From positions 310,001 to 374,000 of the forward strand of contig VUYT01000012.1 in assembly GCA_008802785.1 (NCBI GenBank): a stretch of 64,000 nucleotides of DNA, written 5' to 3'. Positions 47,539-57,541 of the stretch are shown here, piece after piece (within the stretch, counting starts at the first letter, position 1; each line of letters starts with the position of its first letter). The stretch comes from Symmetrospora coprosmae (Eukaryota > Basidiomycota > Cystobasidiomycetes > Symmetrosporaceae). Made by a program: the position numbers and the translations under genes. The notes beneath the pieces are model-generated. The model searched no databases, was not told where the DNA came from, and saw only the letters and a list, made by a program, of their open reading frames with translations.

Positions 47539-48144
47539 TGTGGTACGTCCCCGAGAAGGGCAGGACGCTAGAGTGCTAGTTACGGTAGTTCAAGCGGAGC
47601 CAAGGACTTGTGGTAACAGGCCCAGAGGTGGGAGTTGCTTGTGGAGGCGGGTCTGAGGGATTCGAAGTAGGACCGGCTGGCGGGTCGGCCTGTGGTACGG
47701 TCGACGAGAGTGGCCGAGGGCTCAGAGGAACGTCAGTTCGACAGCGTCCGACATTGCGTCAGCCTGAGGGTCTGCCTCGGCGTCAATGGGCGGTCAAGGG
47801 CATGGGTCATTCGGCTCGAACCTCAGACCGGAGACCATGACTGCCTTCTGCAGCAGAGCTGGAGCCAAGCGGCTTCCGGCTTGGAATAATTTCCTCGTAC
47901 GCCGTAGCTATATGTACAGCCGTGAATCTGCGTGCGAAGTGTCAGTCTGTGCATCTTGTGTGCAGTTGTTCGAGCTTCGCGAGGTGTCCGCGACCCTTTC
48001 GCTTGCAGCGACGTGCGCTCAGCTCAGCTTGGAGGTGCCTGCAGTCATTCCACTCGGCTCAACGGGACATGACGATACGCCTTGCAGAAGTGCCGGATAC
48101 GACATCTTGCTTGCGTGCAATCGACCACTCGCAGCTGGACGAGG
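47539..48144. promoter_or_regulatory. Divergent promoter region, Prm10-like and Kar9-like genes
   Basis: 606 bases between two divergent start codons. No open frame with protein features was found. Both promoters and leaders lie here; no specific element could be assigned. Confidence 0.45.
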
Positions 48145-51100
48145 ATGGCCGACGTGGCTGAGCAGGGCTCGAGCTTGAGCGCGTCAGTGCAGGCCGCTGC
48201 AGACGAGGATGCCACGGCACTGAAGAGCAGCAGCAACGGCAGCAGACCACTCGAGGCGATATCCTCCATCCCCATGATCCGCCGTGACAGCAGCCGGACC
48301 ACAACGCCGACCCGCGCTGCTGGTGCGACTGGGTTGAGCGCAAGCAGAGGTGGGGACGGCAGCGGCAGTCCGACAGTGACGCAACAGCAGCAACAGCCAA
48401 CACTGCGGCATGATGATGATGATGATGGGACGGATAGTCCAGCTACCGTCACTTTTGACCGCGAGCTCGAATCCCTCGCGCTCTCGTCCGCCATCACCGA
48501 GCTTGGCTACTCCATCCAGGCGGCCTTCACCCTCATCTTCGAGGTTCAGGTGCGCGCCTGTCAATACGCATGGGTCAGCTCAGACGCTAATGCATCCGGC
48601 ACGCTCAACAGGAACTGCGACATGCCGCCGTCGAGTCTGCTAGCACTGAACGCGCCTCTAGCGAAGCGGTCGAGGCTGGGCCGCCCGGCACGAACGACGC
48701 GACTTCCGAGGTAGACGGCGCTCTCATGCGCCTCGATAGCCAGCTTGAGGCGACAGCTTCCGAGTTCAACCAGCTCAAAGAGCGGATACAACCGCTCCTG
48801 GCGGGGTCAGCCACAGAAACCGACTTCGTGCAAGCCAAGTGGGCAGAAAGCTTGCAGCAATGGCAGGAAGCACAGGATGGGGCAGAGGAAATGCGCAGGG
48901 AGCTTGTGGAGGACAAGTGAGTATCTGGAGCCTGCTGTCCAGCCTGCTTTCCTGGTATCCGCGCGCTGACCGCGTCGCGAACAGGTACCTCATCGTCTAT
49001 CGCACCGTGTCCAAGCAGGCAGCCGACATGATGACGAGCTTGGAGAAGATCTTCGCCCAATGCCACACCTTTGTGCACGAGGTGCACAGCAAGCACGGCT
49101 CATCCCAAACCGCGAACGCCCCAAGCCGCGCTGCACCACCGGAAGACCTGCAGTCGAGCCTGACCACCTTCATGTCGCTGCACAAGTCGCTCCACCAAAA
49201 GACCAAGTATTACGTGCCATCCTGCGAGCACGTCCTTAAGACGATAGACAGCGGGATCGCCCAGCAGCGCTCGCTGAATGGGGAAGTGCTGCGCGGGCAC
49301 CAGGACATGAAGCAGCGCTGGCGCAATCTGCAGGAGCGGCTCCGCCGCACCGAGCGCGAGATGGAGAGCGTGCAGGAGATTTTGAGCGAGCTGAGTGAGC
49401 GCGTGCAGGAGGCGGCGTCCACGGCCAGCTCGGCCAGCGCGTCTAGGAAAAGCTCGGTCTCGACTCCGGGAAGGGGCACACTGAGTGGCGTGCGCGCAAG
49501 GAGCAGCGGGTTCCTGACGCCGAGCCCAAAGAGCAACAAACAAAGCTCACCCGGCCAGGCGCCACGAACAGTCTCGCCATTTCGCAAGATTGCGAATCGC
49601 CTTAAATCGAGCGGCAGAGGCAAAGAAGAGTCGCCGCCACCGCCTGTCCCGGTCAGGGGTCCGCGCAGTCAGTCTCCTGGCTCTTCCAACACATCGTCAT
49701 CTATCGCTTCGATGCAGCCTCGCGTATCAGGCCAGGGTCAGGCCGGCCTGAGCAGCACGGCAAGGCAGGGGAGTCAACACACACCGCCTGGTTCGAGTGC
49801 CGGTGCCACCTTGCCCCGTTCCACAGCTATGACAAATGTCTCCGCCATACACCACCGTTACAGTCAGAGTACAGGTCAAGGTGCACTGTACACCCCGCCC
49901 GCGCTCTCTCGCGGCCCTTCCCACATCTCGTCAGCAGCGAGCGAACGGGCCAGATCGCCCCTACCAGGCTCGCGCTTGTCGCGCCCACCAACTGGATCAG
50001 GCATGACCACCGACGTCCGCCCAGCATGGAATAGTAGTGTCAAAGTCACGCACGACGACCTGAATCGTTCAGCGGGCGCGCGGAAATCGCTGCCGTTCGG
50101 CACGCCCAGCCGCGCTATGTCGCCCAGTGTAGGCCATAGTACGGGACGAATGACTCCCGCTTACCCAGCGACATATTCGCGTCCAGCCTCGCGCAACTTC
50201 ACTGCCCCGCCTGTCAACCGCTCAGCCTCGCCCGCCTTCTCAGCCAATTCGAACGCGTCGGCTTCAGCTGCGCGGCCTAGGCCCAGTTCTCCACATACAC
50301 GCATACCGGCGCCGCTACAGATCGGAGCGCCTTCCCCATCGAAGCAAGGTCGACCATCCTTCGGGACCGGCAGCAATGGTGCGCTACGGAAGCCTTCTTC
50401 CTCTGCCCCGCCCTTCCAGGACGAGGATGAGCACGCGACCGAGACCCTCTTCTTCCGCTCAGCAGAGCCGATGGGCGGCGCTCTCTCGGCATCGCTCACG
50501 AACCGGGCGATCTCACCTACGCCTTCGGCGGGCGGATACACAGTAGCGTCGTCAATTGGCGGGACGAGATCCGCCTCTCGTCGGCAGTCGCACATCCCGA
50601 TCCCGACACTGGCACTCTCTGCTAGCTCGACCCACAACACGCCGCTCCACTCGCCAGCACACGGGCAAGAGAGTGTTTTTACCCCCGAGCCTTCGCTGCG
50701 TAGCCGTGCAGCACGGGCATCAGCGATCTATGGGGGCGGTACCGGAACGCCGACCTCGTCTCGCAAGTCGATGGGAGGCTTGCCCGCCCCGCCACCTATT
50801 GTGCTGGAGGGCGGCCGGCGCCCAAGAACATCCGTCACCTCGTCAGCCGCTGGTACGGATGCCCGCCGCTCCGTCGCTGGCACGCCCAGCGGTGACCGGA
50901 GAATGTCATACTTTGGGCGCTCTGCCTCGCCCTTTGGGCTAGTCGGCAGGAATGGAGCGCGGGAGGAAGGGCAGCCGTACATTGCCAATCCCGTAGACCC
51001 GCTCGACGTTGAGGTTGCATCCATCATCAACTCGCAGCCGTGCTCTGTGGCGTGCGAGCGTGTCGACCTGCCACTTTCGAAAGCGGCGGCGGAGGCGCAA

Positions 51101-51341
51101 TCTGCAAGCGAGCGGATTGCCAGGTATTCTTTCGGCTATTCGGAAAAGCCACTCAATTGCAAGCTTGTCGATCGCGGACCTGGGCGAGGTAGGAAGGTGA
51201 TGTGCCGCATCGGCGGAGGTGAGTTAGTGAGCTCGCTATAAGAGCCGATGCCATCCATGCTGACTGACAACCGTTCCCTCTGAACATGCAGGCTGGCAGG
51301 ATCTGTCTTTGTACCTTCTGGATTATCAAGCGCAGTACTAG
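48145..51341 (+). CDS. Kar9-like microtubule-associated protein with C-terminal GAS2 domain
   Basis: Four exons (48145-48549, 48612-48916, 48985-51218, 51292-51341) give 997 residues. Residues about 115-430 are a helical region (LSSAITELGYSIQAAFTLIF, DKYLIVYRTVSKQAADMMTS, TTFMSLHKSLHQKTKYYVPS, MKQRWRNLQERLRRTEREME) like the Kar9/karyogamy family, which links microtubule plus ends to myosin for spindle positioning. A long Ser/Pro/Arg-rich basic middle follows. The last 75 residues form a GAS2 (GAR) microtubule-binding domain: NPVDPLDVEVASIINSQP, GYSEKPLNCKLVDRGPG, RKVMCRIGGGWQDLSLYLLD. The 73-nt last intron splits GGGW; without it the protein ends prematurely at ELVSSL. A spindle or cytoplasmic microtubule role is inferred from both parts. 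Confidence 0.82.
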
Positions 51342-51474
51342 ACAGCCGAAGTACGCGTACAACCTGTAGCCATAGCGTATTATCGTAGTGGAGTCGTGAC
51401 ACGCAGCGCAGTGCAAGAGTCGTAACATCGTACAACAACAGAGATGTCCATCAGACGCGCTTCTTAGCCTATAC

Positions 51475-53987
51475 TTACTTGTCCTTATCTTCATCCGCGC
51501 TTTGCCTCGATGCCGGATTCTTTGCCATCGAGTTCATGTAGTCCTGCCATTCCTCGACTACCTGGCGCATCGCGCTACGAATCACCGGTGTGGTCGGTAG
51601 CAGAACAGGCCCAGTTTCGGTGTTGGACTGCTGGATATCTCCTTCAGGTGTAATGGACTCGACCCATCGTAGCTCGAGGATTCGGCCTGTCGGTCATGAA
51701 GCCAGATTGCACATAGTCGCGACAGCGTTAGTGCCAGAGGCCAACGGAGAGGTCTTGCTGCCCTGAGCTTACCCTTCACCAAGCCGTCTACAGCACGCGC
51801 GCCCAGCTCTCGACACAGGGGAAAGTAGGGCAAAGCATTCTCCGCCAGCAGCCGCTTGCAGACCTCGAGAAGGTTCATTGGCGTGAAGTCGTTGCCCTGC
51901 GGCGTCGGATTATCGTCTCCGCCGGTAGGTCGGAGAGGAGAGTATATGCCGAAGCCAGCTGCTTGCGCCGTTGTGTCCTCCTCTTCCGAAGACAGCGCAG
52001 GCGAAGCGTGGATGAGCTGGAGGTTTAGGAGGGCATGGGCTTGGGCATAATGAGACGACGCTTTGGCTGAATGAGGCAAGTGCATTGAGCGTGCGTCAGC
52101 CTGGACTGCGGTTGTGTGGTTGCAAGGATAGGCGACTTACGCTCCAGACGCCCGTCTGCGTTCACATAGTCTGCGGCGTAGTCTGATAGGTGAGCGAGTT
52201 TGCCGCCAAAGACTCGATAGACATCCTCGAAGTTGAAGCCACTGCGCAGCTTCTCCGGGACATCTGGCAACAACTTGTCCTTGAAGAAGGCCTCAGCCTC
52301 GATCTTCGAGACATCGCCAATGGTCTGTATCTTGCAGTGTTGCATTATATTCATTTGCCGCAGCCAGTGCATGTAGAATGGGTCGCTAGTGGCTGCGACG
52401 ACGTGGCACAGGCGGTCCTGTCGGTAAGCATGGGAGAGTCGGTCAGGCTGAGAGGGCTGAAAAGCAGGTATCTTTTGGAAGCTCACCTGCTTGGTGAGCA
52501 CGAGCATAGCATCTAGAATGCACTTCATCGCCTTTCGGTCCTGGATGAGCAGAGGCAGTCTGTGCGCTTCATCGAAAAACAGCACGGGAATGAGTTTCTT
52601 CGGAGCGACTTCCTCGTTTTCTTCGGACTGAACGGTGTCGACCGTGTCGACTCGAGGGGCCGGAACTCCGGGCACGGCACTCTTGTCCGAGCCATCCTTG
52701 GAGACATCTACGCTCCGCGCGGATTTCAAGCTAGCCTCTGGATTTGGCAGTGTGGCATCATGATTCTTGTCCTTGCTCTTGCCCTTATCGCCAGGTAGAG
52801 CAGGCTCGAAAGCCCAGTACTTGATGAGAGCGCTTTGACTATGATAAGTTATCGTTAGCTCGGTCAGAGACGGGGTTTGATTGAAATTGGTCTCACAAGA
52901 GCTCGAGGACGCGAGCGACGTCAGCTGTTTTAACCTCTCCGCCAGCTTCTGTCCGCTTCTCAACGGCTATGCGGTCATGCTGCGAGCATGATAGAGATTA
53001 GCGATCCGTGTTATATTTGTCCCGTTGGCGGCAAGATGGCCTACCTTGAATGCGAATGACTCCTTCTCGAACTCCTCGTACCCCTTGAGCAGCTTGGACA
53101 GTTGGACAAAGTACTGTTCCATCTGCGCCGAGAGCGTAAAGTAGAGACTTGAGAGGTCGGCAAAGCCAGCGAGACGCAGGTCGAAGGATAGGCAGTGGTA
53201 TTCCGGCCGACACAGGATCTGTCGGCAGAGCACCGACTTGCCGACGCTGGACGCGCCAAAGAGCACGGTGAATGACGGCACCCCGCTCAGAGAGCGCTCT
53301 ATAGCCTTCATCTCCCTCTTCCGCTCGAAGAACCCGGGGAGCGGGGAGAAGGTGTGCTTGGGAGGTAGTTGGGCGCGCTCGCGCATGTCTTTGATATCCT
53401 GGCGAGCTTCCTCGAGGAGCTTGCGTGATTCCGTCAGGTTGCGGACAACCTCTGCTGGGTTCGTCAAGACCCTGCGGATGGTGCATGGCCGCACGCGTCA
53501 AGGTATGCTCGTCTGCAGGTCATGGGGGGCCTGACGCCACCTCAAAGGCGCCGCGCAGGACAGGAACGACGCACCCGACAATCTCGCCGATACCAAAGAA
53601 GGCGCGCCGCTGGCCGAGCGTCGTCGCAGCGAGCATGCCTGTATGTGGCCGTGCTAGCCTGGGCCTTCGAGCAGGTCGTGCGAGCGAGCTTATTGCTCTT
53701 GCTCTTGAGTGGTGACGGTGGCCGATCGAGGTCATGCTCAACGTCGATGCCAGGGACAGCCCAAGGGGTGCGGCTGATGCGCTGGCAACGCCGGCAGCGG
53801 AACGGCCCGACGCAGAAGCCCATGGTGGCATGGCAGACGTCCTCATCAGGCGGATGCTGTTCATTGCGAAGTGCGAGAAGCCAGAGATGATCGCCGCTCT
53901 CTGACGAGAGTGGGCACGTGGAGAGGCAACAGCCGCCAGGCACCGACGGACGCTCCGAGTACACAATGCCGCCACCTGGGCAGGCAT
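51475..53987 (-). CDS. P-loop ATPase (AAA/STAND-like), probably mitochondrial
   Basis: Seven exons (53987-53575, 53471-53045, 52979-52897, 52838-52487, 52417-52141, 52066-51773, 51686-51475) sum to 685 residues. The N-terminus is Arg/Ala/Ser-rich without acidic residues (GMLAATTLGQRRAFFGIG), consistent with a mitochondrial presequence. The ATPase core has a Walker A motif GASSVGKS in LSGVPSFTVLFGASSVGKSV, a Walker B motif LFFDEAHRLPLL, and a sensor-like HVVAATSDPFYMHWLRQMN. This arrangement resembles the archaeal-type ATPase family (PF01637) found in many fungi without a known role. A linker with Lys/Asp-rich sequence separates Walker A and B by about 150 residues. The start at 53987 is the most 5' in-frame ATG before the next gene; later ATGs (for example 53864) are possible. 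It converges on the Kar9-like gene with a gap of 133 bases. Confidence 0.78.
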
Positions 53988-54034
53988 GCTTTCTCAACAA
54001 GCGGTGCATACACAATGTTCAAGCTGCGGCGCAG

Positions 54035-55146
54035 TCAGGCGTAGCAGAAGCCTTGATTCGCTCCCGCCGGACAGACGTTCGGGCAGTTGGAATCGGCGTG
54101 GTTGTAGGCGATGCGCATGAGAAAAGGGAGGGCATCCTTCCTCACGTCCTCACCAGGTACAGACCAGGTTTCCGAGTTCCCGCTCTTGTACCAGCACTTG
54201 ATGTAGAATGTGGCTTCAAGATCGGTGAAGTCGGGGTTTTCGGCGCAATTCTTGATTCCCATGTCGAGCATGGTCTTGATTTCATCCCCGGCAATCTCTG
54301 CAAAACAGGCGCATGCGATCCGTTCCGGTCAGCGGTCTCGTTTAGTATGGGCATGCGCTCGCAATCCCTCGTTTGTGGGCGACTCACGCCAGGTAAAGTT
54401 CTGATCGGGCTTATCCTCCTCATTAATGTAGCTGCGAGAATGAAGGCGTTCAGCCGGAGATACCGCAGCATTGACTGCGATCCACTGACAAGCGAATACT
54501 GCATGTCCCCTCGGATAGCGGCAGGTCGTCTTCAAGACTGGCTTCGTTGTATGCTCTCAAGTGCTTACGCTTAAGAAGCACAGCGCAGGCTTCAGCCAGT
54601 GGAATGAATCGTGCGGGCCTCTGGTGTGCAGCCCGTAAACTTACGTATCCGATAACATTGTCTTCGTCTTTAGCGTATTCCACTCTGACGTAGGGAAGGT
54701 TGCCATCTGCTTTACCGACAGCCTTCATCTTCTCGTAGAGATTGATACAGTCCTCCTGCGCGATTTCGAGAGGAAAGCAGACAAAGCTCGCTTGCTTTCG
54801 ACAGAAATTACGATAGAGATGTGACTCACCAGCTTTGGACGGCACGGACTACCGACGGCTAAGGGTACTTGACGCATACACTGCCAATTTTCGTACTGAC
54901 CAGGCTTGGAGGTCTCCTTTGTGTACTCGATACCCGGCTTTGCGGACCTGATGGGATAGAGCCATTCTGAGTGTCAACACAGACTACCGAGAGGTGCTGG
55001 CAGGTGACTAACCATGCGTCTATTATTCGGTCTGACGAGGGATCCTCCTGGCAGCCGCCTTCGCCATAGGCCCGGCGCATTAGAGTGAGCGGACTGGCTT
55101 GGCACTGGATTGCAATCATTGAGATGAGGAAAATGGCGGATAGCAT
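54035..55146 (-). CDS. Secreted Cys-containing protein, tandem paralogue 1
   Basis: Six exons (55146-55013, 54947-54830, 54755-54645, 54569-54490, 54431-54388, 54297-54035) sum to 249 residues. A signal peptide is evident (MLSAIFLISMIAIQCQA) and there is no later membrane segment. About ten Cys are present, including the ends SPCRPKL of exon 2, SEGTCSIRFYIN across the exon 4/5 junction, IKNCAENPDF, and the C-terminal NYHAD-like stretch YNHADSNCPNVCPAGANQGF ending in Cys-Tyr-Ala. No known family is recognised. It matches the next gene exon for exon, including phases and the GTTAGTC donor after exon 1. The exon 4 acceptor is TTAAG, which is unusual. Secretion is predicted; an effector or cell-surface role is only a possibility. 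Confidence 0.72.
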
Positions 55147-55549
55147 TGAACTACTTTTGGTGTGTATGTTTGAGGTAGTCAAGTGGCAGGCTATGTAAGT
55201 GGGCGGAGAAGTGGAGTGGTCGAGACCAGAGATGGCATCCCTCTTGATATGCATCGCGCCAGCTTGCACAACACATGGCCAACGACAAAAAGGGGAGGTT
55301 CGCGGTAAGCTGCCGACCGGGCGCGGGCAGACCACGGGAGACAGCGGATGGTGTCATGGGAAATCCGTCTGGTAAAGGGGAACTCGGCATAGGTGCATGT
55401 AGCTCGGTGTATCTGCTGAGATTATGCAAGAGCCGAAGTGTGCGATGCACTCCACCGTCAATTCGCAGATTCAGGAGACCGATGGGATGCTGTAAGCTGC
55501 GATCTGCGGCACTTCTGACTGCATAGGGTAAAAGCGAGGCGCATGGGCA
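55147..55549. other. Spacer between the two tandem secreted-protein genes
   Basis: 403 bases with no supported gene; it holds the promoter of paralogue 1 and the terminator of paralogue 2. Confidence 0.45.
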
Positions 55550-56673
55550 TTACTCGTAGCAGAAATGATCGTCTTGGCCGGTAGGGCATACCTCCCCGCA
55601 CGACGGCTCGGCATGATTGTAGTTGATGCGCATGCGGACTGGAATGGGCTCTTCCCCGACTGTAGCCGCTCGAACAGGGTTGACGCCCCCTGTGCAGAGG
55701 GGATAGAAGCGGACATCCATGTCCGAGAACTCGTTGCCCTTCTGGCAGGCTGCAATCTTGGCGAAGATGTTCTCGACGTGCAGCCCGGCGATGAGTGCAA
55801 AGGCGAGATGTCTCGATCAGCTCAGAAACGTTTGACAATACCGCCATGTCGACTCACCCACCGGGTGTCCTCGGCTGGTGCGGTGCCATCGTCATTGATA
55901 TAGCTGTGTACGGTCACCCTGTCAGGACGGTTCCGTCGACGCAAACCGAGGTCCTTCAACCCACAAATGAATGCCACAGGTTCCTTCGGCCAGCGACAGC
56001 TCCGTGTCGGGATTAAGCGTGTTCCGAATCTTCAGAGGCGTGCCCTGTACGCGTGAGAGCATGCTGCACATATCAGTACACCCGCGCAACACACAGAACC
56101 TCACCTGTGGCGCCTGACTCGACTCACAAAGGCAACTGCTTCACCTTTCGTATAGGTGATTCCAATGGATACAGGCGGACCAGCAACAGCAGAGTTGCTC
56201 GGAGCCGCGTCGCGCCAATTTTGGAGCACCTTCTGACAGTCGCTCTGTTGACGAGATCAAGCAGCCCAGCGCAGTTTCAGTCTCGGTCTCGTATGATCCT
56301 TCCGCCCAAGAACAGACCGCGGCTTACGGGTTTTGGGCGACATTCGCTGCCTTGGCTGATGGCGCTTGGTAGCCAGCAATAGCCAGCTTCCCAGAAGCTC
56401 CAGTCGGCGAGGCTCACGCCAGATACGCCTTTCCCAGCCGGCCTGTTGCCAAGGGGAATGAGCGCGTTTAAGGGGGCTCCTCTAGCGACTGATGTAGGAC
56501 ATAGCGTTGAACCTGACTAACCAGATCTTGGTTGCACCGTCCGCTGTAGTGGAGGGCGAGCCGTTGACGTCGCATCTGGGTGTGGCCTGCCGATGAGCCA
56601 GCTCGACCGGGGTTGCTGAGATCAAGGTGGATGCTGTGAGCAGGAGGAGAAATGAGAATGAAGGGCTAGCCAT
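55550..56673 (-). CDS. Secreted Cys-containing protein, tandem paralogue 2
   Basis: Exons 56673-56522, 56442-56328, 56232-56128, 56044-55965, 55903-55858 and about 55771-55550 give about 239 residues. It has a strong signal peptide (MASPSFSFLLLLTASTLISA). Alignable blocks with paralogue 1 are SECRPKP, LAEGTCGIHFYINDDG (versus LSEGTCSIRFYINEED), EFSDMDVRFYPLC, and the end INYNHAEPSCGEVCPTGQDD then HFCYE. Overall identity is low although exon phases are kept, which points to fast divergence. The last acceptor is unclear: the frame equivalent to paralogue 1 (ALIAGLHVENIF) is open but has no in-phase YAG site, so a CGAG acceptor at 55772 is used here. This could mean a shortened or partly decayed gene. 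Confidence 0.62.
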
Positions 56674-57541
56674 TGTGCAGAAGCGAACGAGAAGGTAAAA
56701 ATGTCGGAGCGACTCGATGGTGCCGGGAGAGCAAGAGAGCTACCCATGCATGGGAGGTGGCGCTGATCAGCGACTGTCTGTCGTCGCCAGACCCTTTATC
56801 GTTGCAGGCTGAGCTTGATAGTGGGGTTGCGCCGGTGGGGATCAATGGGAGCCTGTCGGGTGAGATCGGTACGCCCAGGTCAGGAGCGGCCGGGTATAGC
56901 GATATCGCCGGCACCACCGCAGCGCTCGCGCTCACGAAGCGCCGGGCGGGGGGATGAGGGCATGCAGCTCGGACAAGGGACGCGACTGGACAACTGGCGC
57001 GAGCACAAAGACTGCCCTTTGAGTGGTGTCGCGGCACCATCGACTTCGGCGCAGGGCCCTAAGCCAGTGGATGGAGCTGGACCACAAGCCCGAGAGCACT
57101 GAGCGATGACGCCGAGTCTCCCATAGCCCGTACCGAGAGTATGACAGGAGAGTAAGTATATGAGTTCGCTCAGTCCCTCGCCCGGTCGCCAACTTGGTGC
57201 GCGTCAGCCTTATTGAGAGATTCATATGGCGCGTGAAGGGGGGCCTTCAACGAGTGTCAGTCCCGACAGCGTAGCGTCGCGTCGGGGTTGTGTGTATCGA
57301 TATGGTTGCCTGAACGAGCAGCATGTCACACCATGCTCCATCATAACTTAGTTGTTCGGTGACGGGCGAGAGATTAGCACGTTGATGCATTGATGAGGCA
57401 TTGATGAGGACTTCACGAGCTTGGTGACGCCCGGCTCTGCCTGCTCTCTCTCGACCTTCTCTCTGGGTGAGCTCGACGCACATCCACACTACCGCAACGA
57501 GGCGACGCGAGACTGCTCTTGTGCTGTCGCACACTGCAGCG
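56674..57541. other. Divergent intergenic region upstream of MPH1
   Basis: 868 bases between the start of secreted paralogue 2 and the helicase start. Several short open frames occur on both strands without family features. No tRNA or repeat was found. Confidence 0.45.
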
